Shown here: positions 22,530 through 33,376 of the stretch, piece by piece
Layout: the number at the start of each line of letters is the position of its first letter
Numbering within the stretch: position 1 is the first letter of the stretch
From: Ophiocordyceps camponoti-saundersi (nom. inval.)
Taxonomy: Eukaryota; Ascomycota; Sordariomycetes; Hypocreales; Ophiocordycipitaceae
DNA: 64,000 nucleotides
Assembly: GCA_003339415.1 (NCBI GenBank)
Contig: PDHQ01000097.1
Span: 55,989-119,988 of the forward strand
Direction: 5' to 3'
The notes under the pieces: generated by a model
Seen by the model: only the letters and a program-made list of their open reading frames with translations
Told to the model about the DNA's origin: nothing
The model's database searches: none
Program-made: the position numbers and the translations under genes

Positions 22530-23236
22530 GATGGACAGAGGCGACCGGTCTCTCGGAGCCCCCAACACATCGCCAAAAGAAAAGAAGGAGGTTGAGCCGG
22601 AGACTTCTGCAGTTTTATCGTCGCCTTACCCATGTCGATTCGTAATCATATGTCCCGGCTACTGCTAAAGGCCTCAAATGGGGGCCGGTCGTTGGGGTCC
22701 GAGACGTTAGGGCTCCGAGTGACGGGCTGGAAGACATCCATTTCCTAAATGCAGATTACGACGGGCCGAACCAAGGACGGCTTGCAAGGGAGACACACTA
22801 CTCTCCTTACCCTCACTCTACCTGCAGTCCAGTCACACAGTCGTCACTAGAGGCCCCAACAGCATGAAACGAGATCGAGGGTTGCCTGAAGTGTTGGAGG
22901 TTGTATATTTAGCTCAGATGCCTTGTGATAGATTGCATTTCCTACGTAAGATCAAGCCGCCACGTCCGAAGAGATGCATTGGTAGCTCTATGTCGAATCC
23001 AATTAGTAATTTGGACAAACAGGGGGCTTGCGAGGTTCTCGGTGACATGGGACATATTTCGATGACGCTGATCTACGGATACACACCGTTCTGTCACTTG
23101 CGTCCCTCGTCTTCGCTACTATCAGTTCGAGTCCTAGGATACCGTTCGACATATCAGCAAGCGAAGAAAACCAGGAATCAATCACATTATAATATCAGAG
23201 GTGCTTTCCTGTCCGGTAATGATAGCCAAGTGCGCC
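22530..23236. promoter_or_regulatory. Bidirectional promoter between CMD-like gene and HR-PKS
   Basis: 707 bp separate the divergent start codons. A plus-strand frame from 22864 runs into PKS exon 1 but in the wrong frame. The clearest candidate element is the CCAAT-containing dyad at 22999-23014. A TATA-like GTATATTT lies at about 22902-22909, too far from the ATG to be the core promoter. Confidence 0.5.
22999..23014. promoter_or_regulatory. CCAAT box in a partial dyad, PKS promoter
   Basis: CCAATTAGTAATTTGG reads as CCAA facing TTGG with a short spacer, about 225 bp upstream of the PKS start. CCAAT is the core of the fungal HapB/C/E complex site. Function is not shown. Confidence 0.3.
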
Positions 23237-26200
23237 ATGGACGCAGAACGGCGACAATATGGGCTTCCCCATCAAGAGCGTCTTGCTCCTCACGACAATC
23301 AGGCAGATGGAGACTTTTCTTCCGATATTGCCATCTGTGGACTCTCCTTCAAGTTCCCTGGAGACGCCACATCCGCCGATGGATTGTGGAAAATGATGCT
23401 GGAGAAGCGTTGCGCAACAAGCGACTTTCCTGCCGAACACTTCAACGCAGATGGCTTCAACTTGGCTGCTCGAGGCAAGGACACGATGAACAGCGTATGT
23501 CATCAGCTCAAGGCCACGTCTTTGCGAGGGATATAGACTTACCGGATTCCAGCAGCTATTGACTCGAGGAGGTCACTTCATCAAAGAAGACTTATCCGCC
23601 TTTGACGCGGACTTCTTCTCCATTTCACCTGCCGAAGCCGCGTCCATGGATCCAGCGCAGCGCTGGCTCTTAGAAACTGCATACAGGGCACTTGAAAACG
23701 GTAGGTATCATGGCTATGGCTCGGGTATGGATATACTAACAAGATTACTCGTTTTCTTCCAGCCGGAATGACTATGGAAAGCGTATCCAGTTCTGGTACT
23801 GGTGTTTACACCGGAGCCTTCACGAACGACTATATGCTGCAACTGGCTCGAGACCCCGAAAACACGCCAGCATACGCAGCTCAGGGGTTTGGTTTAAGCA
23901 TGCTTTCAAATCGAGTCAGCTGGTTCTTCAATCTTCGAGGACCGAGCGTGAGTGTCGATTCAGCTTGTTCCAGCGCAGCTTCGGCTCTCGACATGGCTTG
24001 TCAGGCCTTGTTGAATGGTAGCTGCGATATGGTGAGAGCCCCATCTATCGGTCCTTTGGCCGACATCGAGTGAAAGCTTGTCTGAACAGCTCTCAGGCAC
24101 TCGTTGCAGGCTGCAGTATTGCTAGAGCCCCAGAGGGATACATTTGGTTGAACACGAGCAGCTTCCTATCCCCTGATAGCCGCTGTTATTCGTTTGACCA
24201 CCGAGCGAACGGGTACGCCCGAGGTGAAGGAACTGCCGTTGTCGTTCTGAAGAAGGCTTCCGATGCTATCCGCGACGAGAATACTATCCGGGCAGTGATA
24301 CGATCGGTTCGCTCAAACGAAGACGGTAAAACACCAGGAATTACGCAGCCCAGCCAAGAGGCGCAAGAGAGCCTGATCCGCGAGACATACGCCAAGGCTG
24401 GCCTGAGCAGAGCTCATACTCGATTCTTCGAGGCACATGGGACTGGGACAAGGATTGGAGACCCCCGCGAGGCCAAGTCGATTGGTTTTGCCTTCCGGGA
24501 GTGTCGATCTGACAAGGAGCCAATCTACGTGTGAGTCGTCTTCCTACACTACTTATCGCCTACTACTCCCTAGGTAGTACTTCCTATCGGCATCGTCCAC
24601 GCTGATGCTTGGACTACAGAGGCGCCATCAAGTCCAACATCGGTCATCTTGAAGGGGGGAGTGGTCTGGCGGGTGTTATCAAGACCGTCCTCGCATTAGA
24701 GAGGGGCATTATCCCACCCAATGCCAACTATGAGAAGCTGAATCCCAAGATCGACGCCCAGTTTTTAAGATTGAAAGTAAGACGTCTGCTTCATCTCTAG
24801 ACCTTCCCGATGGTTGCCTGAAAGTCGGCTGACCAGTTTGCGCCCAGTTTCCTCAAAGGCCCTTTCCATGGCCGACTTCTGGCTTGCGGCGGGCTTCCGT
24901 TAATTCATTCGGTTTCGGAGGCTCCAACACACACATCGTGATAGACGATGCATACAACTACTCGAGGCTACGATCTTTGCAAGCGAAACACTGCAGCGTT
25001 GCAGATCCGCCCGCCGTATTCTCTGGGAACTCGTCGAGTCAACCCCAGCGCACCACGCGCGACGGGACTATAGCCGGTGGCAATCCAAGATTATTGATCT
25101 GGTCAGCTGCTGATAAGGAAGGGCTCAATCGAATCGTCGAGGCATATCGCGAGTGGATGAACGACGATGAACGCGCATCGGACGCCTTTGACGCACCAGA
25201 GACGTTCATGACCAACCTTTCCTTCACCTTGGACGTTCACCGCAATCACCTTCCTTGGAGGGCGTTCGCTGTACTGCGGTCACCAACGGGGCTCCTGGAT
25301 CTGCATTCTTCCATCTCAACACCAGTCCGAGCCGGGTCCCAACTACTCCGCCTCGGCTTCGTCTTCAGCGGCCAAGGAGGTCAATGGCACGCCATGGGCC
25401 GCGAGTTGCTGCGCTACCCATCATTCAAGGAAGATCTTCTACGCGCTGGAGACTACCTACGCAGTCTTGGATGCCCGTGGTCGGTAATCGGTAGGATACC
25501 AAGAGATGTCCAGACAACGCTGTCAAGCTTCTTGTCTTGCTGACGTGTGTGTCTGTTTCTGAACAGATGAGCTTTCCCAGCCAGCCGATAAATCGAGGCT
25601 TGACGAAGCAGACTACGGCCAACCGCTGAGCACGGTTCTACAAGTTGCCCTTTTCAATCTTTTGAGGAGTTTTAATGTCCGACCCGCTGCCGTTGTCGGG
25701 CATTCCTCTGGTGAGATCGCGGCTGCGTAGGTGTTTCCAGTCCCTTCCTTACACTGCCCGACTCTGTTCTCTCCCGTTCAATCACCAGGTTTCAAACCGC
25801 TGACTTCACGAAAATCAAAGGTACGCTGGCGGTTACATCGACTCGGAGTCTGCCTGGAAGCTCGCGTACTTTAGAGGACGACTTTCCGCCGAGCTGGCCC
25901 ATACTACGACAGAAAAGGGCACTATGATGTCTGTAGGCGTTTCTGAGGTCCGCGCCAGGAACATCATCACATCCCTCAACTTGAAGTTTCATCCGAAGTC
26001 TGTCGGGCTGTCTATTGGCTGTATCAACAGCCCGAATAATGTGACTATCTCCGGGGAAGAGCCTCTCATCGACACGCTCAAGGCACACTTGGACGACCAA
26101 AAGCTGTTGGCACGCAAGCTTCGGGTGCCACTGGCATATCACTCGCCTCAAATGCAGGCAATATCGGAAAGATATCTTTCCTTGATTGGCTCCGTTACTG

Positions 26201-29200
26201 GCCCGTGCGATACAGAAGCGCCGTCTGATCATCCGCCTATGCTGTCCAGTGTTCTGGGGCAGCGAGTGGAAGCATCCGAGCTCCTTGAACCCCGGTACTG
26301 GGTTGAGAGTACAGTGCGACCTGTGCAATTTTCCCGTGCTCTCTCTGCCATGTGTGATCAGTCTCCCTCCAAACTTGAAAAGAAGATCGATAGAAGTCAC
26401 GTCTTGGCCTCAGCGGTCGACCATCTGGTGGAAATTGGACCTCATTCCACACTACAGGGCTGCATTCGCGAAACGATTCGAGTGAGCTCTCGAGAAACGC
26501 CTGTTGGTTATTCGTCCATACTCAAACGGGGCGAATCAGCAACGGAGACGATGTTCCAGACACTCGGAGAGCTCTACAGTCTCGGCTATTCCTTTGATTT
26601 AAGGCCAGCCAATGAACTGGGAAACGAGAATGTTTCGCCTTCGCTGCTCATCAACCTTCCCGAATACCCCTTTGACCATTCTCAGAGTTATTGGCATGAA
26701 ACCCGTCTGAGCCGTAATTACCGGCTGCGAAGCGTGCCCCCTTCCGAGTTCCTGGGCGTGCGGTCGAGAGATTGGAACTCGTCGGATGCTCGTTGGCGAC
26801 GTTATATGCGCATGTCTGAAATGTCATGGGCAGAACACCACGTCATCAACGGCACGACCTTGTATCCTGGAGCGGGGATGCTAGCTATGGCAGTTGAAGC
26901 TGCGAAGCAACTTGTTATTGAGACGTCCGAGCGAAAGCTGCATGGCTACACGCTTCGAGATGTTTGTTTCGAGAACGCTATAGACCTTTCCTCGACCAGC
27001 GGATTTCCCGAAGTACAAACATCGCTGCGGAAACTGGATTCTGGAAACTCGGACTCTCCGCTCTTCGCGTTTGCTATCCGCACTCATAATGGAGGTGAAT
27101 GGATCTCCAACTGCCGCGGCTTCATTCACATCGAGTTCCACGAGTCTCATCACAGCTGGATGAGACGGAGACTGGATGCTCAGAGAAAGAAGACGGTGAA
27201 GAGGCTTGACAGCCTACTGTCCTCTTGCAGGACCCCAGTGCCCTCGCAAAAGATGTACCTCTTTCTGAGAGAATGCGGTTACCACTACGGTCCATCTTTC
27301 CAAGCCGCTCACAATCAACACTGCAACGAACAGCGGCGAGAAGCCACCGCCGATGTGTACCTCTCTAAGCTGTCTGAAGGAGATCATGTCTTCCATCCCA
27401 CTTCACTGGACGCAATGCTGCACATCTGCTTCACAGCATTCTCCGCGGGAGGTACGGCCCCAATGGCGACAAGTATCCCATCGCACATTCGCTGCATCTG
27501 GATATCAAACGACGGTTTGCATTGGCGCCCAGGTCGAGATTGCGTAACTTCATGCTCAAACATCACGAGCTTGACAAGTCGGGGGTTCGAATGCGGTGGG
27601 GGTGCCTTCGACAAGAACGGGTCTCAGGAGCTGAGGCTGTGGTATGAAGGTCTTGAACTCACGAGCGTAACAAAGACACAAAGCTGGCTTTCGATCCCGA
27701 ACCCCAAACAGTGGTACATGAACACTGAATGCAGGGTCGACATTGGTTTGCTGCATAATGACGAGGTGTGCTCACTTCTGAACGAGCGGCATCCTGTAGA
27801 AGAAGCTCCTCCCGGCTTTTTCAACGACCTCCGACTTCTTGTCGAGTTGAGTCTGGAACGGCTTATCGCCGCAGTTGACCCATCCACTGTCGTGGGGAAG
27901 AACACTTGGAAGAGTCGATACTGGGATTGGGCACAGAATTACCTTGCTGAACGCAGGCCCAAGAGGACAGCCCAAGATGATCGCGAACCAATTTCGGGAC
28001 GATTCCCAAGTTCAGCCGTCGCGCGGGACCTCGAAGAGCTCATTGCTCGCCTCGGACAAACGAACCAAGTCGGCCGCGTCTATTCCCGAGTTGCATCTAG
28101 TCTCGATTCCCTCTTCGAAGACGAGACGAATCCTCTGGAGCTTTTAGTTCATTCCGGGCTGCTCAAAGGCTACTACAGCGAGTTGTCTGGCTACCGATGC
28201 TCCAAGCAAGCCGCTAGCTATATTGACCTTTTGGCACACGGAACACCTGGTCTGAAGATCTTGGAAGTCGGAGGCGGTACAGGAGCCACAACCCGCAATA
28301 TCGTCCACCTTCTCCGATCAGGGTCAAAGGGCAAGCCCGAGTCTCATTCCTTGCGCTGCGGCCTTTACGAATTCACGGATATATCTCTAGCCTTCACCGA
28401 AAAGGCCAGGGATGAGTTTGGTGCATACGATCCTCAATTAAGGCTCAGAACTTTGGATATTGAGCGCGATCCGGTCTCCCAAGGCTTCGAAGAAGCCGCT
28501 TATGATGTCGTCGTGGCTGACAACGTTCTTCACGCTACGTCAAATCTAGCACAGACTCTAATTAACGTGCAGAAACTCCTAAAGCCAGGTGGCAAGCTAC
28601 TTATTCAGGAACCGCTCAAAGCCTCCGCCGGGACGCTGGGGTTCGTTTTCGGCCTATTAAATGGATGGTGGGCCGCATCTGAAGAGGAGCGCAGCCTGTC
28701 CCCTGCTATCACCGCCGATGCTTGGGATGCCGCACTAAAGAGGAATGGATTTACCGGTGCGGACCTTGTATTCAAGGACTTCGAAGATGATGTAGCCCAT
28801 CATATAGGCTGGCTTGCTTCCACGGCTGTCAACCGAGAGTCGAGTGTGATCTCTAACGGCTCGCAGAACCAGCCTGACTGGAGACTCAAAGCCACCGTCG
28901 TCATCAACAAGAGTTGTGCGGAGCAGCAAAGCCTCTCCGAGGCACTGCTCCCTCTCTTGCGTCACTCGCTTGGATTGGACGTTCAGATGCTGAACGTTGA
29001 GACGGCAGCGCTCGTAACTCAACGTGACGATGAAGAACTCGTTATCCTTGTGCTCGACTGCGGATGGGATTTTCTCCGATCATTGGACGCCACCTCCTAC
29101 GTCTGGTTAAAGTCTATTGTTAAAGCTTCCCGCCGCATTCTCTGGGTGTTTGGCAGCGGAGCTTGGGAAGTTGGCCCGGATCATGGATTGGTGGACGGCC

Positions 29201-31845
29201 TGGCACGCGCCTTGCGTTCCGAGTATTTCGAGCTTCAGCTCGTCACTCTCGTGCTTGACATGAGAAGTCAGGGGGTGGGTAAGCCAACTCACATCGTGCG
29301 GGTCGCTGAAAGAATGCTTTCCCGGCATGCGCGCCAGGCATATGAGCAGGAGTATCTTGAGATCGGAGGTTACTTGCATACCCGTCGACTCGTGGCAGCA
29401 TCTGACCTCAAATCGGCCATGGAACGGAAACTGGTTCCTTACGAGACCGTCAAGACACGTCTCGACAGTCAGCATCGTTTCGAGCTGTCCACCTTGACCT
29501 TGGACCCGAACGCTGTTCCGTGCTTCGTCCGCCAGGACATATCCGAGACACAAGAGGCCGACGATCTTGTCGACCTCGTGATGAAGGCGGCGTGCCTACA
29601 ATCCCATCATCGCTCTACCGCACTTGGACGAATGAGCCAACCAGGCGATTCAACTCTTCATTACGTCTGCTCTGGAGTAGTGCTATCTCACCGCACCAAG
29701 GTCGAATCCGAGTTGGCCCTTCAGATAGGCGACAGGGTCCTATTCGCATGGAACGGCCCTCTTCGCTCTCACGTGCGTCTGTCCCCACGGCACGTGGTCA
29801 AATTGCCGGACGAGCTGTCTTTTGCCGGTGCTTGCGCTGGCTCTCACTTCCTGACAGCCGCGTATCACGCGTTGATTGAAACAGCAGGCTTGAACAAAAC
29901 GCACTCGGTTCTTGTGCGCGATGGAGCATCGCCTATTGGGCAAGCTGCCCTTCGTATCCTCTGTGAACAAGGTGGGAGAAACATTTGGACAACAGCAAGG
30001 GCCGAAGACGAGTACGAATGGATCACGGAGGCATTTGCAATCGACGACGATCATATTCTCCCGGATGAGTGGTTTAGAAACCAGCCGATGATGCTCTCGC
30101 AGTTGGAGACGAAATTCGACATCGTCCTCGCGGCTGGGGTAGGAGTTACGCAACAAGTTCTATTGAACCACATGAAATTTGGAGGAAAGCATATATCTAT
30201 AGACACGGGGACTTTGCTGCAGTACAACACCCTCAACATTCATGGCGCTCCGGCCAATATTTCTCACGACTCCTTCCACATGGGCAGCAATCCACAGGGT
30301 GATGGGAAGCCGTTCATCAGCGCCGCGTCACTGGAGTGTGCCATAAGACACGCACAGGCGATGACCGGGGATAGCCCCCAACTGCAGAACGAGACATTCC
30401 CAGCTTCTGATGTCGCGAATGCCTTTAAGCTCTTGCAGAAAGGGGATTCAAAGCCGGTGGTGATCGAGTTCAACGAGTCGGATGCGGTGGACGTTCGTTA
30501 TCTTTATTCAAAACCTCTGCGTCCTCCAATTGTCAGGCTAATCATCCTCATCAATATAGGTCCTGATCATGACAAGACCCACGTACTCCCTTCGTCCTAA
30601 TGCATCGTATTTGATAGTTGGCGGTCTCGGGGGTCTAGGGCGTTCCATGGCACGCTGGCTCGTGAGCCGGGGTGCCCGCCATCTTATACTGCTTTCGCGA
30701 AGCGGAGCGAAAACAGACGGAGCCCGGCAGCTTCTGTCAGAACTCAGAAGCCAGGGAATTGCATGCGAAACCCCATGCTGTGATGTGAGCGACGAGACTG
30801 CGTTGCAGAACGCTCTGGCGAGCTGTGGGGAAACAATGCCTCCTATCAAAGGATGCATCCAGTCTTCCATGGTTAACATTGTGAGGTTTTCGTGGCCTTG
30901 ATCTCTTGCAGAAATCGTCTTTCTCATTGATATACAACATAGGAAACGATATTCGAAAAAATGTCTTTCTCGGATTGGAAGGCAGCGGTCGATCCAAAAG
31001 TTCAAGGGTCGTGGAACCTACATCAACAGCTCCCCAAAGATCTCGACTTCTTCATTCTTATATCGTCAATGATGAGCACCATCGGAGGAGCGTCTCTCAG
31101 CGCGTACAGCGCTGCGAACAGTTACATGGATGCTTTAGCACGCTACCGCATTTCAAGAGGAGAGCGAGCCGCCGCACTGGGCCTTGGTATTATTGCCGAC
31201 AGTGGATTTCTTATCGAAAATGGGGGGCGCCTTGCTGGGGTCGAAGGCATCGAAAGATATGCTTTCACACGGCTGAGGGAAATCTTCGCCTTACTAGACA
31301 TATACTGTGACCCGGAGCCATCTAACGGCCTGTCGCGGAGCATCGTGAATTGTCAGCCAGTCATGGGTATTCGACCACCAGCACATTGGGGCCACCTTGA
31401 AGATGTTCCCGAGATGTTTTCTCAGCCTCTCTGGGGCCATATGCGCCACCTGGCGCCGCTTGTACTGGAAGGCGACGATAGCGGCACGCATTTGGCTGAT
31501 ATCGTGGGAACTCGGCACAGGCAAGCCCTAGATGCCGCGGAAAGGCTATCAGCTGCGCCATCGGTCGCCGAGGCGGCGGGCATCGCAAGCGAGGCTCTGG
31601 CACAACGCACGTCGGCAATTTTAGGCACTCCCGAGAACCGGCTGGATGCACATAAGCCCATGCACTCGTATGGTATCGACTCGCTATCGGCAATCGATAT
31701 TCGAAACTGGGTCGGTCAAGTATTTAATGTCGACTTGCCTGTGTTTGATATACTAGGGGGTGCTACTTTCGCTACCGCGGGTCTTTCCATTGCGAGAAAA
31801 GTTCAGCTTCGGATTCCAAACGACTTATCCCTTCAGGTGTCGTAA
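23237..31845 (+). CDS. Highly reducing polyketide synthase, KS-AT-DH-MT-ER-KR-ACP
   Basis: Ten exons: 23237..23494, 23556..23700, 23763..24031, 24097..24530, 24620..24776, 24848..25490, 25567..25726, 25821..30492, 30560..30880, 30943..31845; 7962 nt, about 2653 aa. KS has VDSACSS (Cys203), EAHGTGT and [11 protein letters not shown] has GHSSG (Ser682). DH has [15 protein letters not shown] (His about 1029) and the partner Asp in [10 protein letters not shown]. The C-methyltransferase has [11 protein letters not shown] (about 1503). ER is present, but its NADPH loop reads GASPIG (about 2057-2062) rather than GAGGVG. KR has GGLGGLG (about 2267) and the SAYSAANSY Tyr (about 2408). ACP carries GIDSLS (Ser about 2600), then the protein ends without a thioesterase. 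An iterative type I enzyme, it makes methylated, partly reduced chains from malonyl-CoA; release needs another protein. Start could be 23219, and exon 2 may start at 23553. Confidence 0.95.
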
Positions 31846-31913
31846 TGCCAACCTCATTAAAGCTAACCTACAACGATTATTTAGCACGCAGATATACATA
31901 CATATGTATATCA

Positions 31914-32073
31914 TTGATGGGCAGGTATGAGGCCCTGCTACGGAAGGCACGTTTGGTACGGCCGCGGGTACAAATTGGCACGACCCCCCTCCCCCCTTTC
32001 TAGACAGATCATCATCCTTAGGTCAAATTGAGCACGACCGTTCTGCCGCTTTGAGGCACTATCCTTTCTTTCT
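31914..32073 (+). repeat. 160-bp direct repeat, copy 1
   Basis: Begins TTGATGGGCAGGTATGAGG and ends at TCCTTTCTTTCT. It is nearly identical to copies at 32544 and 32732, sharing AAATTGGCACGACCCCCCTC and CATCCTTAGGTCAAATTGAG. It contains a small hairpin (GGGCAG/CTGCC type) near its start. Identity of the family is unknown. Confidence 0.85.
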
Positions 32074-32543
32074 GGTGACCGAGACAGGGGGCCGCAAGGC
32101 CCGAGTGACGACCTCTCCTTTGATCACGATGATGTCTAATCTGCCTACGCCTACCGCTGCCGCTATTACCTTTGCCTGCCGCCCGCCGCGATAACGACTC
32201 CGGCGATAACGACTGCCTACGAGCCCGGCTACCGACGCCGCTGCCCTTAGGGGCTTTTTACCTCTTCTGCCTTGAGATGGCCTTCTTCTTCTTCGACCTT
32301 CTGTGGCCTTAAGCGTTGCTCGGCCTGCCGGCTTCCTTTTCTTCTGTTTCTTCTATGTGTGCCCTGAGTGGCTTTTGCCCTATGTGGCTTATTTTTTCGG
32401 CTCCGTTGATGGCCAGGGATGGCCCGGATGCCCTATATTTTCTGTTGCCCGCGAGGGCTTGCTGCCGGTTAAATGGTGCCTTGAGGAGGCTTTGATAGAT
32501 TGATTGATGGAATCCCCCTTTGTCTGCGTTGTTAGTGATAGAC

Positions 32544-32704
32544 TTGATGGGCAGGTATAACGCCCTGCCATGGAAGGCACGTTTGGTACGGCTTGGGGCA
32601 TAAATTGGCACGACCCCCCTCCCCCCTTTCTAGACAGATCATCATCCTTAGGTCAAATTGAGCACGACCGATTTGCCGCTTTGAGGCAGTTATCCTTTCT
32701 TTCT
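32544..32704 (+). repeat. 160-bp direct repeat, copy 2
   Basis: Second copy, 470 bp downstream of copy 1 and only 27 bp before copy 3. Differences from copies 1 and 3 are scattered substitutions, not a RIP-like C-to-T pattern alone. Confidence 0.85.
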
Positions 32705-32731
32705 ATCATATTCATACCTGTATCCGTACTA

Positions 32732-32891
32732 TTGATGGGCAGGTATGAGGTCCTGCCACGGAAGGCACGTTTGGTACGGCTAGGGGCATAAATTGGCACG
32801 ACCCCCCTCCCCTCTTCTAGACAGATCATCATCCTTAGGTCAAATTGAGCACGACCGTTCTGCCGCTTTGAGGCAGTATTCCTTTCTTTCT
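32732..32891 (+). repeat. 160-bp direct repeat, copy 3
   Basis: Third copy, same orientation, ending just before an ACCTACCTACCTAGGTA tract. The three copies could be solo terminal repeats of a small retroelement or a dispersed non-coding repeat. No flanking duplication is clear. Confidence 0.85.
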
Positions 32892-32979
32892 ACTATACTA
32901 ATACCTACCTACCTAGGTATTTACATACGCCGTGCATACATACAGTTTTTTCCCCAGCCAACGAACCTTTTCCGAGTAA

Positions 32980-33005
32980 CCCCCCCCCCCCCCCCCCCCC
33001 CCCCC
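32980..33005 (+). repeat. Poly-C tract, 26 C
   Basis: An uninterrupted run of 26 C, shortly before the (TG)n tract. It may be length-variable and prone to assembly error. Confidence 0.95.
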
Positions 33006-33030
33006 TCTCCCTGGAGCTCGAGTACCTACA

Positions 33031-33376
<346 letters not shown>

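Noticed and set aside
22864..23562. 232-codon plus-strand frame upstream of and overlapping PKS exon 1
   Set aside because: Runs in a different frame from the ketosynthase and has no recognisable domain.
10801..31845. Assignment to the depudecin pathway
   Set aside because: Shares an HR-PKS, FAD monooxygenase and MFS gene in general terms, but the two-monooxygenase plus transcription factor layout is absent, and GMC, FSH1 and CMD genes are extra.
31914..32891. Tandem 160-bp units as a CRISPR-like array
   Set aside because: Only three copies, unequal spacers (470 and 27 bp), eukaryotic context, and units far longer than CRISPR repeats.
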